Below are positions 1-8,218 of a DNA stretch of 64,000 bases, one piece after another. The position numbers were made by a program, and so were the translations under genes. The notes under the pieces were generated by a model. It ran no database searches. It was not told the DNA's origin and saw only the letters and a program-made list of their open reading frames with translations. The DNA comes from Acidobacteriaceae bacterium KBS 146 (lineage in GTDB: Bacteria > Acidobacteriota > Terriglobia > Terriglobales > Acidobacteriaceae), in contig JHVA01000001.1 of assembly GCA_000688615.1 (NCBI GenBank), positions 2,356,001 through 2,420,000 on the forward strand, given 5' to 3'. How positions within the stretch are numbered: the first letter of the stretch is position 1; every line of letters starts with the position of its first letter.

Positions 1-1369
1 GAATATTCGTCACCGGATACGTACTCGGTGAAATATTCAGTGACTTCTGAATGGAATAGCGAGCGAAGAAGATGTCTTTGTCCGTCATCTGTTCATCCAC
101 TCGGACGTCCCCGGAATCGGAGTTCGTAATGATGCTCTGGCTCGAAGAGTAGTTATTAATACGGCCTGGACCTGTTGGCAACGGATATGCGTTAAGCATC
201 TTCATCGCAATCGGATCTCGGCGACCTACTGGAATAATATTGTTCGCAAAGGGCGTCCGGATAAATCCTCCTGCGACGCTCGGGTTAGGACGCGTGGTGG
301 TGGGATCGTAGATCGTCGCCGTCTCACCAAAATCGCCATTGCGCATTCTGATGGTAGGGACGTTGCCTTGAAGGAATGCCTGCGTGCTCCGCCGTGATCC
401 CTCATAGTCAACGAAGAAGAATGTCTTATTCCGGCCGTTATAGACATGCGGGATGACGATCGGTCCTCCAAAGGAGCCGCCAAACTGATTCAGCTTCAAC
501 GAAGGGAATGCCGTCCCTGCCTTGTTAAAGTAGGTTCGCGAATCCACCGCGGAGTTGCGGATGAATTCGAATGCGCTTCCATGCAGCTGATTGGTACCTG
601 ACTTCGAGATGACGTCGATAACGGCCCCCGAATTGCGTCCAATGTCGGCGCTATAGAGGTTCGTCTGAATCTTGAACTCACGAACAGCCTCTACGGCCGG
701 TCGAAGCACAACCGACAGGGTAAGCCGCTCATTGTCGTCCACGCCGTCGAACAGAAAATTGTTATCTCCCTCGCGATTACCATTGGAGAATATCTCGGAT
801 CCAGGACGCTTATCATCGGGTCTGGTGCCGCTCTGGATTGTCCCGGAGGCAGACGATCCAACTCCGGTCACACCGGGACTGAGGGTTGCCAGCTGAGTGA
901 AGTTGCGGCCGTTCAGAGGAAGCTGGTTCACCATCTGCTGATTCACCACCGTGCCAATCGAGGAGGACTCTCCTTCAAGCAGCGGTGCTCGCGCAGTCAC
1001 CTCAACGGTTTGCGACGCCTGACCGACCTTTAGAGCAAGATCAAGCCGCACCTGCTGGTTCACCTGGAGATGCAACCCGGTTTGAACCAGCTTGCTGAAC
1101 CCAACGGCCTCAGCAGTAAGCGTATAGTTTCCCGGTCGAAGGTTCGTCAGCACATAATCGCCGTTGCTTTCACTCTTCGTGCTTTGGACTGTATTCGTCT
1201 CGACGTTCATCGCCGTGACTGTAACCCCGGGAAGTACCGCCCCTGAAGCATCGGTAACCGAACCGCTGATCTCCGCAGACGTGGCCTGCGCCTCACAGCG
1301 CAGACTCATCAACGCTACTAGTACCAATAAACACGCAGTTTTTAACACGCCGGCTCTCCTCGTCCTCAT
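1..1369 (-). CDS. TonB-dependent receptor, Oar-like (C-terminus beyond left edge)
   Basis: This is the N-terminal ~456 residues of an outer-membrane receptor for energised import; the barrel runs off the left edge. Translation of the minus strand from an ATG at 1369 gives a signal peptide ending near CEAQA (about residue 28), a carboxypeptidase-regulatory-like beta-sandwich (about 30-115, ending in the ...VNQQVRLDLAL segment), then a plug domain with LPLNGRNFTQLATLSPG (about 150) and SGTNQLHGSAFEFIRN, both typical of Acidobacteriota Oar-like receptors. There is no internal stop. The start lies 178 bp from the divergent IclR gene, and an IclR-type palindrome sits between them, so I infer co-regulation with the catabolic genes at 2.5-10 kb. 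The imported substrate cannot be read from the sequence. Confidence 0.9.
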   Translation of the reverse strand, partial: MRTRRAGVLKTACLLVLVALMSLRCEAQATSAEISGSVTDASGAVLPGVTVTAMNVETNTVQSTKSESNGDYVLTNLRPGNYTLTAEAVGFSKLVQTGLHLQVNQQVRLDLALKVGQASQTVEVTARAPLLEGESSSIGTVVNQQMVNQLPLNGRNFTQLATLSPGVTGVGSSASGTIQSGTRPDDKRPGSEIFSNGNREGDNNFLFDGVDDNERLTLSVVLRPAVEAVREFKIQTNLYSADIGRNSGAVIDVISKSGTNQLHGSAFEFIRNSAVDSRTYFNKAGTAFPSLKLNQFGGSFGGPIVIPHVYNGRNKTFFFVDYEGSRRSTQAFLQGNVPTIRMRNGDFGETATIYDPTTTRPNPSVAGGFIRTPFANNIIPVGRRDPIAMKMLNAYPLPTGPGRINNYSSSQSIITNSDSGDVRVDEQMTDKDIFFARYSIQKSLNISPSTYPVTNI

Positions 1370-1440
1370 ACCGTTGGGAAATGCTGAGTCTAGTGCGCCG
1401 ATCACTCTATATCGCAAAAATCCAAAAATGCAATCATTTA

Positions 1441-1456
1441 ATGAAATTCATTTCAT
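1441..1456. promoter_or_regulatory. Candidate IclR-family operator (perfect palindrome)
   Basis: ATGAAATTCATTTCAT has 7-bp arms that are perfect inverted copies around a 2-bp centre. Its TGAAAT/ATTTCA core resembles the known E. coli IclR/KdgR class of operators. It lies between the divergent TonB receptor (start 1369) and IclR gene (start 1548), where it could control both. The function is inferred from form and position only. Confidence 0.5.
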
Positions 1457-1547
1457 AATTTGACTTTAGCCGTCGAAAAGTCCTACCGTACGCTCCTAAA
1501 TGAACTGATGGTGCTTTCAGATAAAATGGAGGCATATAAAGCTCTTT

Positions 1548-2360
1548 ATGGTGAAACCCAAGATAATCCGTAAGTTAGCTGCCACGAAAGGCATCGACGA
1601 GTCGCATCAGCACGATAAATACTTCTCTCGTGCGGTCAGCAAAGCCTTGGAAATCCTGGAGTTCCTGCAGAATGAAACGAACTCCATGTCGATGAATGAC
1701 ATCGCGAAACGCCTGCAGCTTTCGAAGACCTCAGCCTTCCGACTGCTGAAGACTTTGGAGACGACCGGTCATGTGACGCAGGACGCGCGCGGCCAATATA
1801 AGCTGGCCCCTGGAATTCATGCGGTCACACCGACCCAGTGGCTCAGCAAACTGGTCCGGATCGCCACACCACATATGCAGGCGCTCACCCAGATGACAAC
1901 AGAGACAGTGAGTCTGGCGGCACTGTTTGAAAACAGAATTGAGGTCGTCGCCGTCATTGAGAGCCCCCAGGTGATCCGCATGAGCAACGTCGTCGGACAC
2001 ATCCTGCCGCCGAACGCCAGCTCGCTGGGCAAAGCCATTACGGCCTTCCAGTCGTCGGCAGGGCGCGAAAAGCTGCTCCGCAGCTTCAAGATCTACCGTT
2101 TTACCGATCGCACCATCACAGAACCGCGCGAACTGGAGCACGAATACGAAAGCATCAGGACACAGGGATTCGCCGTTGACCGCGAGGAATGCGCCGACGA
2201 CGGCATCTGTTTTTCTGTCCCGGTCTTCGGCCTGAATGAGGAGGTCTCTGCAGCTATTAGCCTCTCCATGCCGAAGTTCCGTCTGCGCGGCCAAGAACAA
2301 GAAACCTCCATCATCGCTGCGTTGCGAGCGACTGCGTCCACTCTGTCTCGCGACCTATAG
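1548..2360 (+). CDS. IclR-family transcriptional regulator
   Basis: A 270-residue DNA-binding regulator of the usual IclR length. Residues about 26-90 form the winged helix: SRAVSKALEILEFL, then SMNDIAKRLQLSKTSAFRLL as the helix-turn-helix, then the wing. Residues about 95-265 match the IclR effector-binding (GAF-like) domain, including VAVIESPQVIRMS, the LPPNASSLGKAI motif and the late VDREECADDGICFSVPVF segment. Members usually respond to small carboxylic or sugar-acid effectors. It is divergent from a TonB receptor and upstream of a catabolic run in the same direction, so it probably controls both. A 21-bp direct duplication begins inside its last codons and repeats the stop. Confidence 0.92.
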   Translation: MVKPKIIRKLAATKGIDESHQHDKYFSRAVSKALEILEFLQNETNSMSMNDIAKRLQLSKTSAFRLLKTLETTGHVTQDARGQYKLAPGIHAVTPTQWLSKLVRIATPHMQALTQMTTETVSLAALFENRIEVVAVIESPQVIRMSNVVGHILPPNASSLGKAITAFQSSAGREKLLRSFKIYRFTDRTITEPRELEHEYESIRTQGFAVDREECADDGICFSVPVFGLNEEVSAAISLSMPKFRLRGQEQETSIIAALRATASTLSRDL

Positions 2361-2381
2361 ACTCTGTCTCGCGACCTATAG
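2340..2381. repeat. 21-bp perfect tandem duplication spanning the iclR stop codon
   Basis: Two identical head-to-tail 21-bp units (2340-2360 and 2361-2381). Each ends in CGACCTATAG, so the gene's TAG stop is duplicated. The second copy is untranslated. It looks like a recent slippage or local duplication event. Confidence 0.9.
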
Positions 2382-2424
2382 ACGATGAAGTTGTCTCGTG
2401 AACATTCTGCCAAATCACATTTTT

Positions 2425-2438
2425 TGAAAAAAAGTTCA
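2425..2438. promoter_or_regulatory. Possible second IclR-type half-site pair
   Basis: TGAAAAAAAGTTCA is an imperfect inverted repeat (TGAAA against TGAAC read on the other strand) with the same 14-bp end-to-end length as the core of the palindrome at 1441-1456. It lies about 115 bp upstream of the first bicupin gene, the right place to control the catabolic run. Only weak sequence support. Confidence 0.25.
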
Positions 2439-2553
2439 TTATTTTAGTATTAGTTGCAGTTTTTACTTGACGCTCACAATTGATCCTCGGTAAAGTCCCG
2501 GCTGTCGTGAAACCCGGTTTCGCGAACATCTTCTAGAGGTTCTTACGAGAGTG

Positions 2554-3447
2554 ATGCGGACCTGCTGCCTGTCTTTTCTTCTTGCTGCCTCTGCTCTGGG
2601 GGCCCAGAACCTCGCAGCCCAGACAACACTCGCCTCCCGGATCGGACACACGGACCCCGGCAAATACAAGCACAGCCGTTCTCATAACAGCGCCGGCGAT
2701 ATGGCCTGTGAGCTCCTTGTGCCTCCAACAGCACTGAACATCAATCTCAATTTCATGCATCGTTGCCAGATCATGCCCGGCGGCGGCGTTGGCCATCACT
2801 TCCACAACACCACTGAAGAGATGTTCATCATCTTCGATGGCCAGGCCGAGTTCACCATCGACGGGCGTACTTCTACGCTTAAGGGAACCGTAGGCGCTCC
2901 TGTGCGTATGGGCCACTCCCACGCCATCTACAACCCTTCCGATAAGCCGGTCGAGTTCATGAACATCAATGTAGCTTCCATCAAGGGACACTATGATGCC
3001 TTCAACTTGGACGACGCCCGCGTAGGCGCTCCGAAAGATGCGACACCTGTCTTCATGACCATGAGGCTCGACAAGGCGCTTCTTACGCCCATTAAGAATT
3101 ACAACGGCGGCGAGGGTACGGTCCGTTATCGCCGTGCGTTAGATCCAGATGTCTTCCTCACCAACTGGGCCTACGTCGACCATTTGCTGATTCCCTCCGG
3201 CGCCTCTGAAGGTCTTCACCGTCATCGAGGTGTTGAGGAGATCTACTACGTCCTCAACGGGGAAGGTCAGGTACGCGTCAATGACGAGACGGCGGAGATT
3301 CACAAAGGCGATGCTGTCCCCGTGCGCCTCAATGAGCCGCACTCTTTTACTAACAACAGCAATGGCGACCTTGAACTGATGGTCGTAGGCATCTCGACCC
3401 AGAAGAACGTACTTGATACAGAACTCGGCGTTCCAGCAACCCACTGA
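2554..3447 (+). CDS. Exported bicupin protein A
   Basis: A 297-residue two-domain cupin with a signal peptide (hydrophobic stretch then ...GAQNLAAQ, about residue 24). Cupin 1 (about 65-150) carries [10 protein letters not shown] and a later GHSHAIYN, giving the usual His-His-Glu-His metal site. Cupin 2 (about 200-285) carries [17 protein letters not shown] and NEPHSFTN, again a complete metal site. Cupins of this layout can be dioxygenases, isomerases or simply binding proteins; the reaction is unknown. It is followed 23 bp later by a paralogue, then an amidohydrolase and transporters, so I infer a periplasmic step in uptake or degradation of the locus substrate. A GTG directly before the chosen ATG is an alternative start. 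Confidence 0.8.
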   Translation: MRTCCLSFLLAASALGAQNLAAQTTLASRIGHTDPGKYKHSRSHNSAGDMACELLVPPTALNINLNFMHRCQIMPGGGVGHHFHNTTEEMFIIFDGQAEFTIDGRTSTLKGTVGAPVRMGHSHAIYNPSDKPVEFMNINVASIKGHYDAFNLDDARVGAPKDATPVFMTMRLDKALLTPIKNYNGGEGTVRYRRALDPDVFLTNWAYVDHLLIPSGASEGLHRHRGVEEIYYVLNGEGQVRVNDETAEIHKGDAVPVRLNEPHSFTNNSNGDLELMVVGISTQKNVLDTELGVPATH

Positions 3448-3473
3448 AACACGTATCCGTAAGAAAGCGCTTG

Positions 3474-4442
3474 ATGAAGGGGAAACTCATGCTGTCCGGT
3501 AAAACCGCGTGGATCACGCTTTGTTCCGTACTCGCTCTCCCGATCGCCTCCCTCGCACAGGATGCTTCGCCGCTGGCCCAGCGAATCGCGCATACAGATA
3601 CTGCGAAGTACAAACACCTTACCTCTGTCCATAACGGCTCCGGCCCGATGGATTACATGGCGCTCTTCGACATCAAGAACCCGCAGTCTGCGAAGTTCAA
3701 CCTGGGAACCAATCTCTTCTTCCTGCATCGCGGTGTACTTCCGCCCAATGGCGGCATAGGAGCGCACTTCCACAATCACTGCGAGGAGATGTTTATCATC
3801 CTCGATGGCGAAGCGCAGTTCACAATTGACGGTCGCACCTCTGTCCTCAAAGGCCCAGCAGGGGCGCCCGCTCGTCTGGGGCATTCGCATGCAATCTCCA
3901 ACACCTCGGGCAAGACGGTCCAGTGGATGAATATTAACGTCGGCCTTACCAAAGGCTTCTACGATGCATTCAATCTTGACGATCCCCGGGTAGGCGTTCC
4001 CGTCGATCCCATTCCGACCTTCATCAGCATGCATCTCGACCGGGCACTCTTGAAGCCGGTCTCCAACCTGCATGGGGGCACCGGGACCGTCGAGTATCGC
4101 CGCGCGCTCGACCCGAGTGTCTTCTTTAGCTCGTGGTCCTATGTCGACCATCTGCTGCTTCCGCCCGGCACCTCCGTCGGCCCCGACTCGCAACCGGATA
4201 TGAGCGAGGTCTACTTCGTGCTCTCTGGAGACGGGGCAGTCACGCTCAATGGCGAAACAACGGCAATCCACGCGGGTGATGCGATCCCCGCAGGTCTGGG
4301 TGAGACAAAATCCTTCGCCAGCACAGGCTCCGCCCCACTCGAGTTCATGATCTTTGGTATTGCTCGCGATCTGGCCGCCAAAGAAGCATATATGACCTCA
4401 CCCACCGGGATGACCGGCGTCATGCCTGCCGCGAAGAAATGA
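3474..4442 (+). CDS. Exported bicupin protein B (second cupin site degenerate)
   Basis: A paralogue of the preceding protein (322 residues), with a signal peptide ending near IASLAQD. The first cupin keeps [17 protein letters not shown] and GHSHAISN, a full His-His-Glu-His site. In the second cupin the metal motif is lost: the region aligned to [10 protein letters not shown] of protein A reads [10 protein letters not shown], and EPHSF reads ETKSF, so all three His ligands are gone. The sheet-forming residues around them are kept, so the fold probably survives as a structural or binding domain. Starts at 3471 (TTG), 3474 (ATG) or 3489 (ATG, with AAGGGGA just upstream) are all possible. Reaction unknown. 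Confidence 0.78.
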   Translation: MKGKLMLSGKTAWITLCSVLALPIASLAQDASPLAQRIAHTDTAKYKHLTSVHNGSGPMDYMALFDIKNPQSAKFNLGTNLFFLHRGVLPPNGGIGAHFHNHCEEMFIILDGEAQFTIDGRTSVLKGPAGAPARLGHSHAISNTSGKTVQWMNINVGLTKGFYDAFNLDDPRVGVPVDPIPTFISMHLDRALLKPVSNLHGGTGTVEYRRALDPSVFFSSWSYVDHLLLPPGTSVGPDSQPDMSEVYFVLSGDGAVTLNGETTAIHAGDAIPAGLGETKSFASTGSAPLEFMIFGIARDLAAKEAYMTSPTGMTGVMPAAKK

Positions 4443-4467
4443 GTTCAACCCAGAAGGAGCCTCTGCA

Positions 4468-5211
4468 ATGCCCAAGGTAATCGACACCCATGCACATCTC
4501 GGCGAATGCTGCGTCTTTGGCCTCTACGGTACTGAGGAAGACATGATCCGTCGCATGGATGAATGCGGCGTGGACGCCACTATTGTGCAACCCTTCCCAG
4601 GCGCCAAAGACTATGTCCATCGGCACGACGAGATTGCCGAACTCTGTGCGAAACACCCCGGCCGATTCTTCGGCCTTGCCAGCCTAAGTCCTCACGTGGG
4701 TCGCGACAAGTACCAGCGCGAAGTAGAGCGCTGTATCAAAGAACTCAAATTTGTCAGCGTCAAACTGCATACCATCGGGCACGGCGTAAATCCCCTCTCA
4801 GAGGACGGCGACCTTGTCTTTGCCACCGCCCACGCGCTCGGAATACCCTGCATGGTGCACACAGGTGCCGGAATTCCCTTCTCGCTTCCTGCGCTCTGCA
4901 TGCCGGCAGCCAACAAGTACCCGGATCTCAAGATCGTCCTCGCCCATGCGGGAGGAGGAATCGTCTCCGCAGAGGCCCAGGTAGCTGCGTCCATCTGCGG
5001 CAATTTATATCTCGAGACGTCGTGGTGCCTTGGCGAAGACATCCGCTGGATGATCAACACCATCGGCCCCGATCGCGTTATGATGGGCGCCGACCTGCCC
5101 AGCAATGTTCCTGTGGAGTTCGCAAAATATCGCGCGCTCGATCTTGAACCCGATGTCTACAACAAAGTGATGGGCGAGACCGCGGTCGAAGTCTTCAACT
5201 TGAAGTGGTGA
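4468..5211 (+). CDS. Amidohydrolase family 2 (TIM-barrel metal-dependent hydrolase)
   Basis: A 247-residue cytoplasmic hydrolase or decarboxylase of the amidohydrolase_2 type. The metal-binding set is visible in order: DTHAH at residues 6-10, a mid-barrel VKLHTIGHG, MVHTG, LAHAGGG, and the late MGADLPSN aspartate. The family includes lactonases (for example fuconolactonase-like and pyrone-dicarboxylate lactonase) and decarboxylases such as ACMSD, so ring or lactone hydrolysis is plausible here but not proven. AGAAGGAG lies 10-12 bp before the ATG. It ends in TGA immediately followed by the Shine-Dalgarno of the next gene, which indicates one transcript with the ABM-type gene. Confidence 0.85.
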   Translation: MPKVIDTHAHLGECCVFGLYGTEEDMIRRMDECGVDATIVQPFPGAKDYVHRHDEIAELCAKHPGRFFGLASLSPHVGRDKYQREVERCIKELKFVSVKLHTIGHGVNPLSEDGDLVFATAHALGIPCMVHTGAGIPFSLPALCMPAANKYPDLKIVLAHAGGGIVSAEAQVAASICGNLYLETSWCLGEDIRWMINTIGPDRVMMGADLPSNVPVEFAKYRALDLEPDVYNKVMGETAVEVFNLKW

Positions 5212-5219
5212 GGAGAATT

Positions 5220-5507
5220 ATGTTCGCTCTGCACGTTGAACTCGCTGTGAAGCCCGGCTCGCAGTCGGCGCTTGAAAGAACGTTTGTCGAACGGTTTCTT
5301 CCGGCCATATCTGTCCAGGATGGGTTCGTCGCAGCACAGCTTCTGCGTTCCAACGACATCCCAACAAGCTACCGCTTATGCCTCAGCTTCGATCACCAGG
5401 CTTCGCAGCAGAAGTGGGTGGCGACAGACCTGCATCAGGAGGTCTGGTCCCTGGTCGAAAACCTCTGTGAGAAAGGTTACACCGTCGCCGGATACACAGT
5501 CGTATAG
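5220..5507 (+). CDS. Small ABM-type (dimeric alpha/beta barrel) monooxygenase-like protein
   Basis: A 95-residue protein with the pattern of the antibiotic-biosynthesis-monooxygenase fold: a first strand FALHVELAVKPG, a helix SALERTFVERFLPAISVQ, then DGFVAAQLLRSND and a C-terminal helix. Such proteins act as cofactor-free oxygenases, mutarotases or degradation helpers. The start at 5220 is chosen because AGGAGA (5211-5216) directly precedes it; a longer reading from GTG 5205 would overlap the previous gene. It is probably cotranscribed with the amidohydrolase. The fold assignment rests on pattern only. Confidence 0.6.
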   Translation: MFALHVELAVKPGSQSALERTFVERFLPAISVQDGFVAAQLLRSNDIPTSYRLCLSFDHQASQQKWVATDLHQEVWSLVENLCEKGYTVAGYTVV

Positions 5508-5540
5508 TGGAAAGTCTTGAGCAAAGGAAATGAGTCTCCC

Positions 5541-6881
5541 ATGGAGCATACCGTTCCCGACTACATCTCCAAATCTGTTCCCGTGCCAGCGTCTGCGCGA
5601 GTGCCGTGGTACAGCAGCACCTTTCCTACCTACTTCGGAATCTTCCTCTGGGTTGGCTTCTATCTGAAGATCGCGGAACCGACCATCGGATATGCCAGCC
5701 TGGGCACTGTCCTGCTTGGTCTCCTCGTCGCTGGTCTGCTTTGCTTGGCCCTCTACTACTGGGCACCGGCGATGCTCGGGATGCAGAGCGGACACCCACT
5801 TTACGTGGTTGGAACCTCGACCTTCGGGACATCCGGTGGCTATCTTATTCCAGGCCTCATGATGGGCTTTCTCCAGATTGGCTGGGTCGCAGCTATCGGA
5901 GCCGTCTCGGCCAACTTCATTATGACGGGACTTAAGCTCACCTCGCGGACACTCTACTGCGCTCTCGTCATTATCTGGATCTACAGTCTCGGCTGGGTCG
6001 CGATCAAAGGGATCCACCACGTGGCCCGCGTCGCGAAGTTCCTCAACTGGATCCCTCTCTTTATGATCGTCATCGTCTTCTGGGCAAACCACGATGGCAT
6101 CCCACGCTACCGCCCGGTACACGCGCAACCATTCACAGGCTTTCTGAACACGCTCAGCATCGTCATCGGCTACTTTGCTACCGCAGGAGCTGCTGGCGCG
6201 GACTTCGGAATGAACAATCGCGACCGTAAGGATATCCTCCTTGGAGGCTGGCTGGGTATCGTCGGCGGCGTACTCATTGCGGGCGGCCTTCCGCTACTCG
6301 CCGTCGCAGGTTATGTTGGACGCGGCATCGGTCCGGCGAGTTACGACTACACTGCTGCTATAGCCAGCGTCGGCAGTCTGGCTCCTGTCATGTTCTTCCT
6401 CTTTGCCATCGCTTCGATGGTGCCAACCTGTTTTTCTTCATTCATCGCATCGAACAGCTTCAGCACCATGCTGCCAAAGATCCCTCGCATCGCCTCGACG
6501 TTCATCGCTCTTACGATCAGCGTCATCCTCGCCGCCACCGGTGTCGCCAATAACCTGGTCGGCTTTTTCAGTCTGGTCGCTGCATCCTTCGGTCCCATCT
6601 GCGGCGCGATGGCCGCCGACTATCTCCTCGCCGGACGTCGCTGGAGCGGACCGCGACTCGGCATCAACTGGGCGGGATACATTGCGTGGCTCATCGGCTT
6701 CCTCGTCGGAATACCCGAGCACATTCCCGGACTGCCGCCCTTATTGCTCAAGGCAGATAATCCTTCCGGTCTTTACTCCTTCTTCGTAGGCTTCATCATT
6801 TATCTTGTTCTCGCTCGCGTGGGGTTGCGCCCTCCGGTGGTCGAGACAGCAAACAACATATCGCAGCAACCATCATTCTGA
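5541..6881 (+). CDS. NCS1-family (CodB-like) permease
   Basis: An integral membrane carrier of about 446 residues with roughly 12 hydrophobic segments. The N-terminal VPWYSSTFPTYFGIFLWVGF, the early GYASLGTVLLGLLVAGLL helix and the late AADYLLAGRRWSGPR-GINWAGYIAW element match the nucleobase:cation symporter-1 family (cytosine/purine/hydantoin permeases). Known members import nucleobases, allantoin or hydantoins with H+ or Na+. In this locus the substrate may instead be a related heterocycle or an unrelated acid; I cannot tell. A TTG at 5517 would add eight residues. It lies between the hydrolase pair and the enolase-superfamily gene, all in one direction. Confidence 0.83.
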   Translation: MEHTVPDYISKSVPVPASARVPWYSSTFPTYFGIFLWVGFYLKIAEPTIGYASLGTVLLGLLVAGLLCLALYYWAPAMLGMQSGHPLYVVGTSTFGTSGGYLIPGLMMGFLQIGWVAAIGAVSANFIMTGLKLTSRTLYCALVIIWIYSLGWVAIKGIHHVARVAKFLNWIPLFMIVIVFWANHDGIPRYRPVHAQPFTGFLNTLSIVIGYFATAGAAGADFGMNNRDRKDILLGGWLGIVGGVLIAGGLPLLAVAGYVGRGIGPASYDYTAAIASVGSLAPVMFFLFAIASMVPTCFSSFIASNSFSTMLPKIPRIASTFIALTISVILAATGVANNLVGFFSLVAASFGPICGAMAADYLLAGRRWSGPRLGINWAGYIAWLIGFLVGIPEHIPGLPPLLLKADNPSGLYSFFVGFIIYLVLARVGLRPPVVETANNISQQPSF

Positions 6882-6931
6882 ACTTATTCCTTATAGCGAA
6901 GCCGTAAATCCGGCAGGAGTAACCCATCTTC

Positions 6932-8170
6932 ATGAACCGAAGAACCTTCCTTCAATCCCTTTCGGCAACTGCGCTCGCGACTGCAACGGGCAGCCTTCCT
7001 GCCTTCGCCTCTCTTCCAAAAATGAAGATTACGCGCGTGCGTGCCTACCTTCCGCCCAACCCGAATCCGCTCTTTAATCAGAGCGATGTCGTCGTCACAA
7101 TCGAAACCGACGCCGGGATCACTGGAATCGGCGAGGGCGGCTCGAAAGATACGCTGGCGCAATCAGCCGGACGCCTCATCGGACGCGATCCGCAGTACAT
7201 CGAGCAACTATGGCAGGACATGAATCGCGCCTTCTTCTATCCTGCCGGACGAGAGAAGACCGACGCCATCGGCGCGCTCGATCTCGCGCTCTGGGATATC
7301 AAGGGCAAAGTTCTTAAGCTTCCTGTGCACGAAGTTCTTGGCGGCATGGTCCGGAAACACGTCGAGTGCTACAACACCGCCGGCATCATCCCTGGCATCA
7401 CTCAGACAACACCCATCAAAGAACGCGCCCGCCTCACTGTTGAGGCGGGCTACCGTGCCTTTCGGTTCGGTGCGGCCGATACTCCCGCCAACACGACCTT
7501 CAATACCCGCGAACGCATCAACAAGGTTCGCCAGGAGTGCGAGCAGGTACGCGAGGGTGTCGGGCCCAACGGCGACTGGTGCATCGACTTCCATCAGCGC
7601 TTTGACCTTGCCGATGCTATCCGCGGCTGCAACCTCATCGAGGAGTACAATCCTCTCTTCGTCGAGGACGCCGTCCGCGCTGAAGGCTTTCTTCAGGACC
7701 TTCCCATCCTCCGCAGCAAGGTCAATGTGCCGCTCGCCGCAGGCGAGGAATGGGGCAACCGCTGGGACTTCAATCCGCTCGTCGAAAACCACAGCATCGA
7801 TTATGTTCGCGCCACGCTTCCCAACGTCGGGGGGATCACCGAAATGATGAAGATCGCTGCGCTCTGCGAAACGCATTTCGTTGGAATCGTCCCCCACTTT
7901 ACAGGTCCGATCGCCACAGCCGCTCTCGTCAACTGCCTCGGGACCTATCCAGGACCCGTCCTGATGGAATACAACTATCAGGGTCGCACTTTGCCGCACC
8001 TTCCTGTGTGCCTGGACTTTAAGGACGGAAAGCTCTTCGCCAACGAACGGCCGGGGCTAGGAGTAGAACTGGACTTCAAACAACTGACTCAAATCGCGGA
8101 GATCACCGAACCGGTCACTGCGCGCGCACAAACCTACTTCCGACCGGATGGTTCCATCACCAACTGGTAA
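6932..8170 (+). CDS. Enolase-superfamily dehydratase (galactonate dehydratase-like) with Tat signal
   Basis: A 412-residue member of the mandelate racemase/muconate lactonizing group. Metal and catalytic residues line up with E. coli galactonate dehydratase: D219 and H221 in DFHQ, E245 in VEDAV, about E272 in AAGEEWG, and H322 in PHFTGP, with almost the same spacing as that enzyme. The family abstracts a proton alpha to a carboxylate and usually dehydrates sugar acids. The N-terminus is NRRTFLQSLSATALATA, a twin-arginine signal, so the folded enzyme is probably exported to the periplasm, which is unusual for this normally cytoplasmic group. The sugar-acid substrate is not identified. It starts 50 bp after the NCS1 permease gene. 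Confidence 0.88.
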   Translation: MNRRTFLQSLSATALATATGSLPAFASLPKMKITRVRAYLPPNPNPLFNQSDVVVTIETDAGITGIGEGGSKDTLAQSAGRLIGRDPQYIEQLWQDMNRAFFYPAGREKTDAIGALDLALWDIKGKVLKLPVHEVLGGMVRKHVECYNTAGIIPGITQTTPIKERARLTVEAGYRAFRFGAADTPANTTFNTRERINKVRQECEQVREGVGPNGDWCIDFHQRFDLADAIRGCNLIEEYNPLFVEDAVRAEGFLQDLPILRSKVNVPLAAGEEWGNRWDFNPLVENHSIDYVRATLPNVGGITEMMKIAALCETHFVGIVPHFTGPIATAALVNCLGTYPGPVLMEYNYQGRTLPHLPVCLDFKDGKLFANERPGLGVELDFKQLTQIAEITEPVTARAQTYFRPDGSITNW

Positions 8171-8218
8171 ACCGTAACGATACCGAGGCCGATTGCTGGA
8201 AACGAGATTAGAAGGCGC

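Noticed and set aside
3300..4271. A 323-codon open frame on the minus strand
   Set aside because: It is antisense to the two bicupin genes, whose frames show clear domains, signal peptides and paralogy. The antisense product has no recognisable domain.
7208..7999. A 263-codon open frame on the minus strand
   Set aside because: Fully inside the enolase-superfamily gene, which has all catalytic residues. The shadow frame comes from GC-biased codon use.
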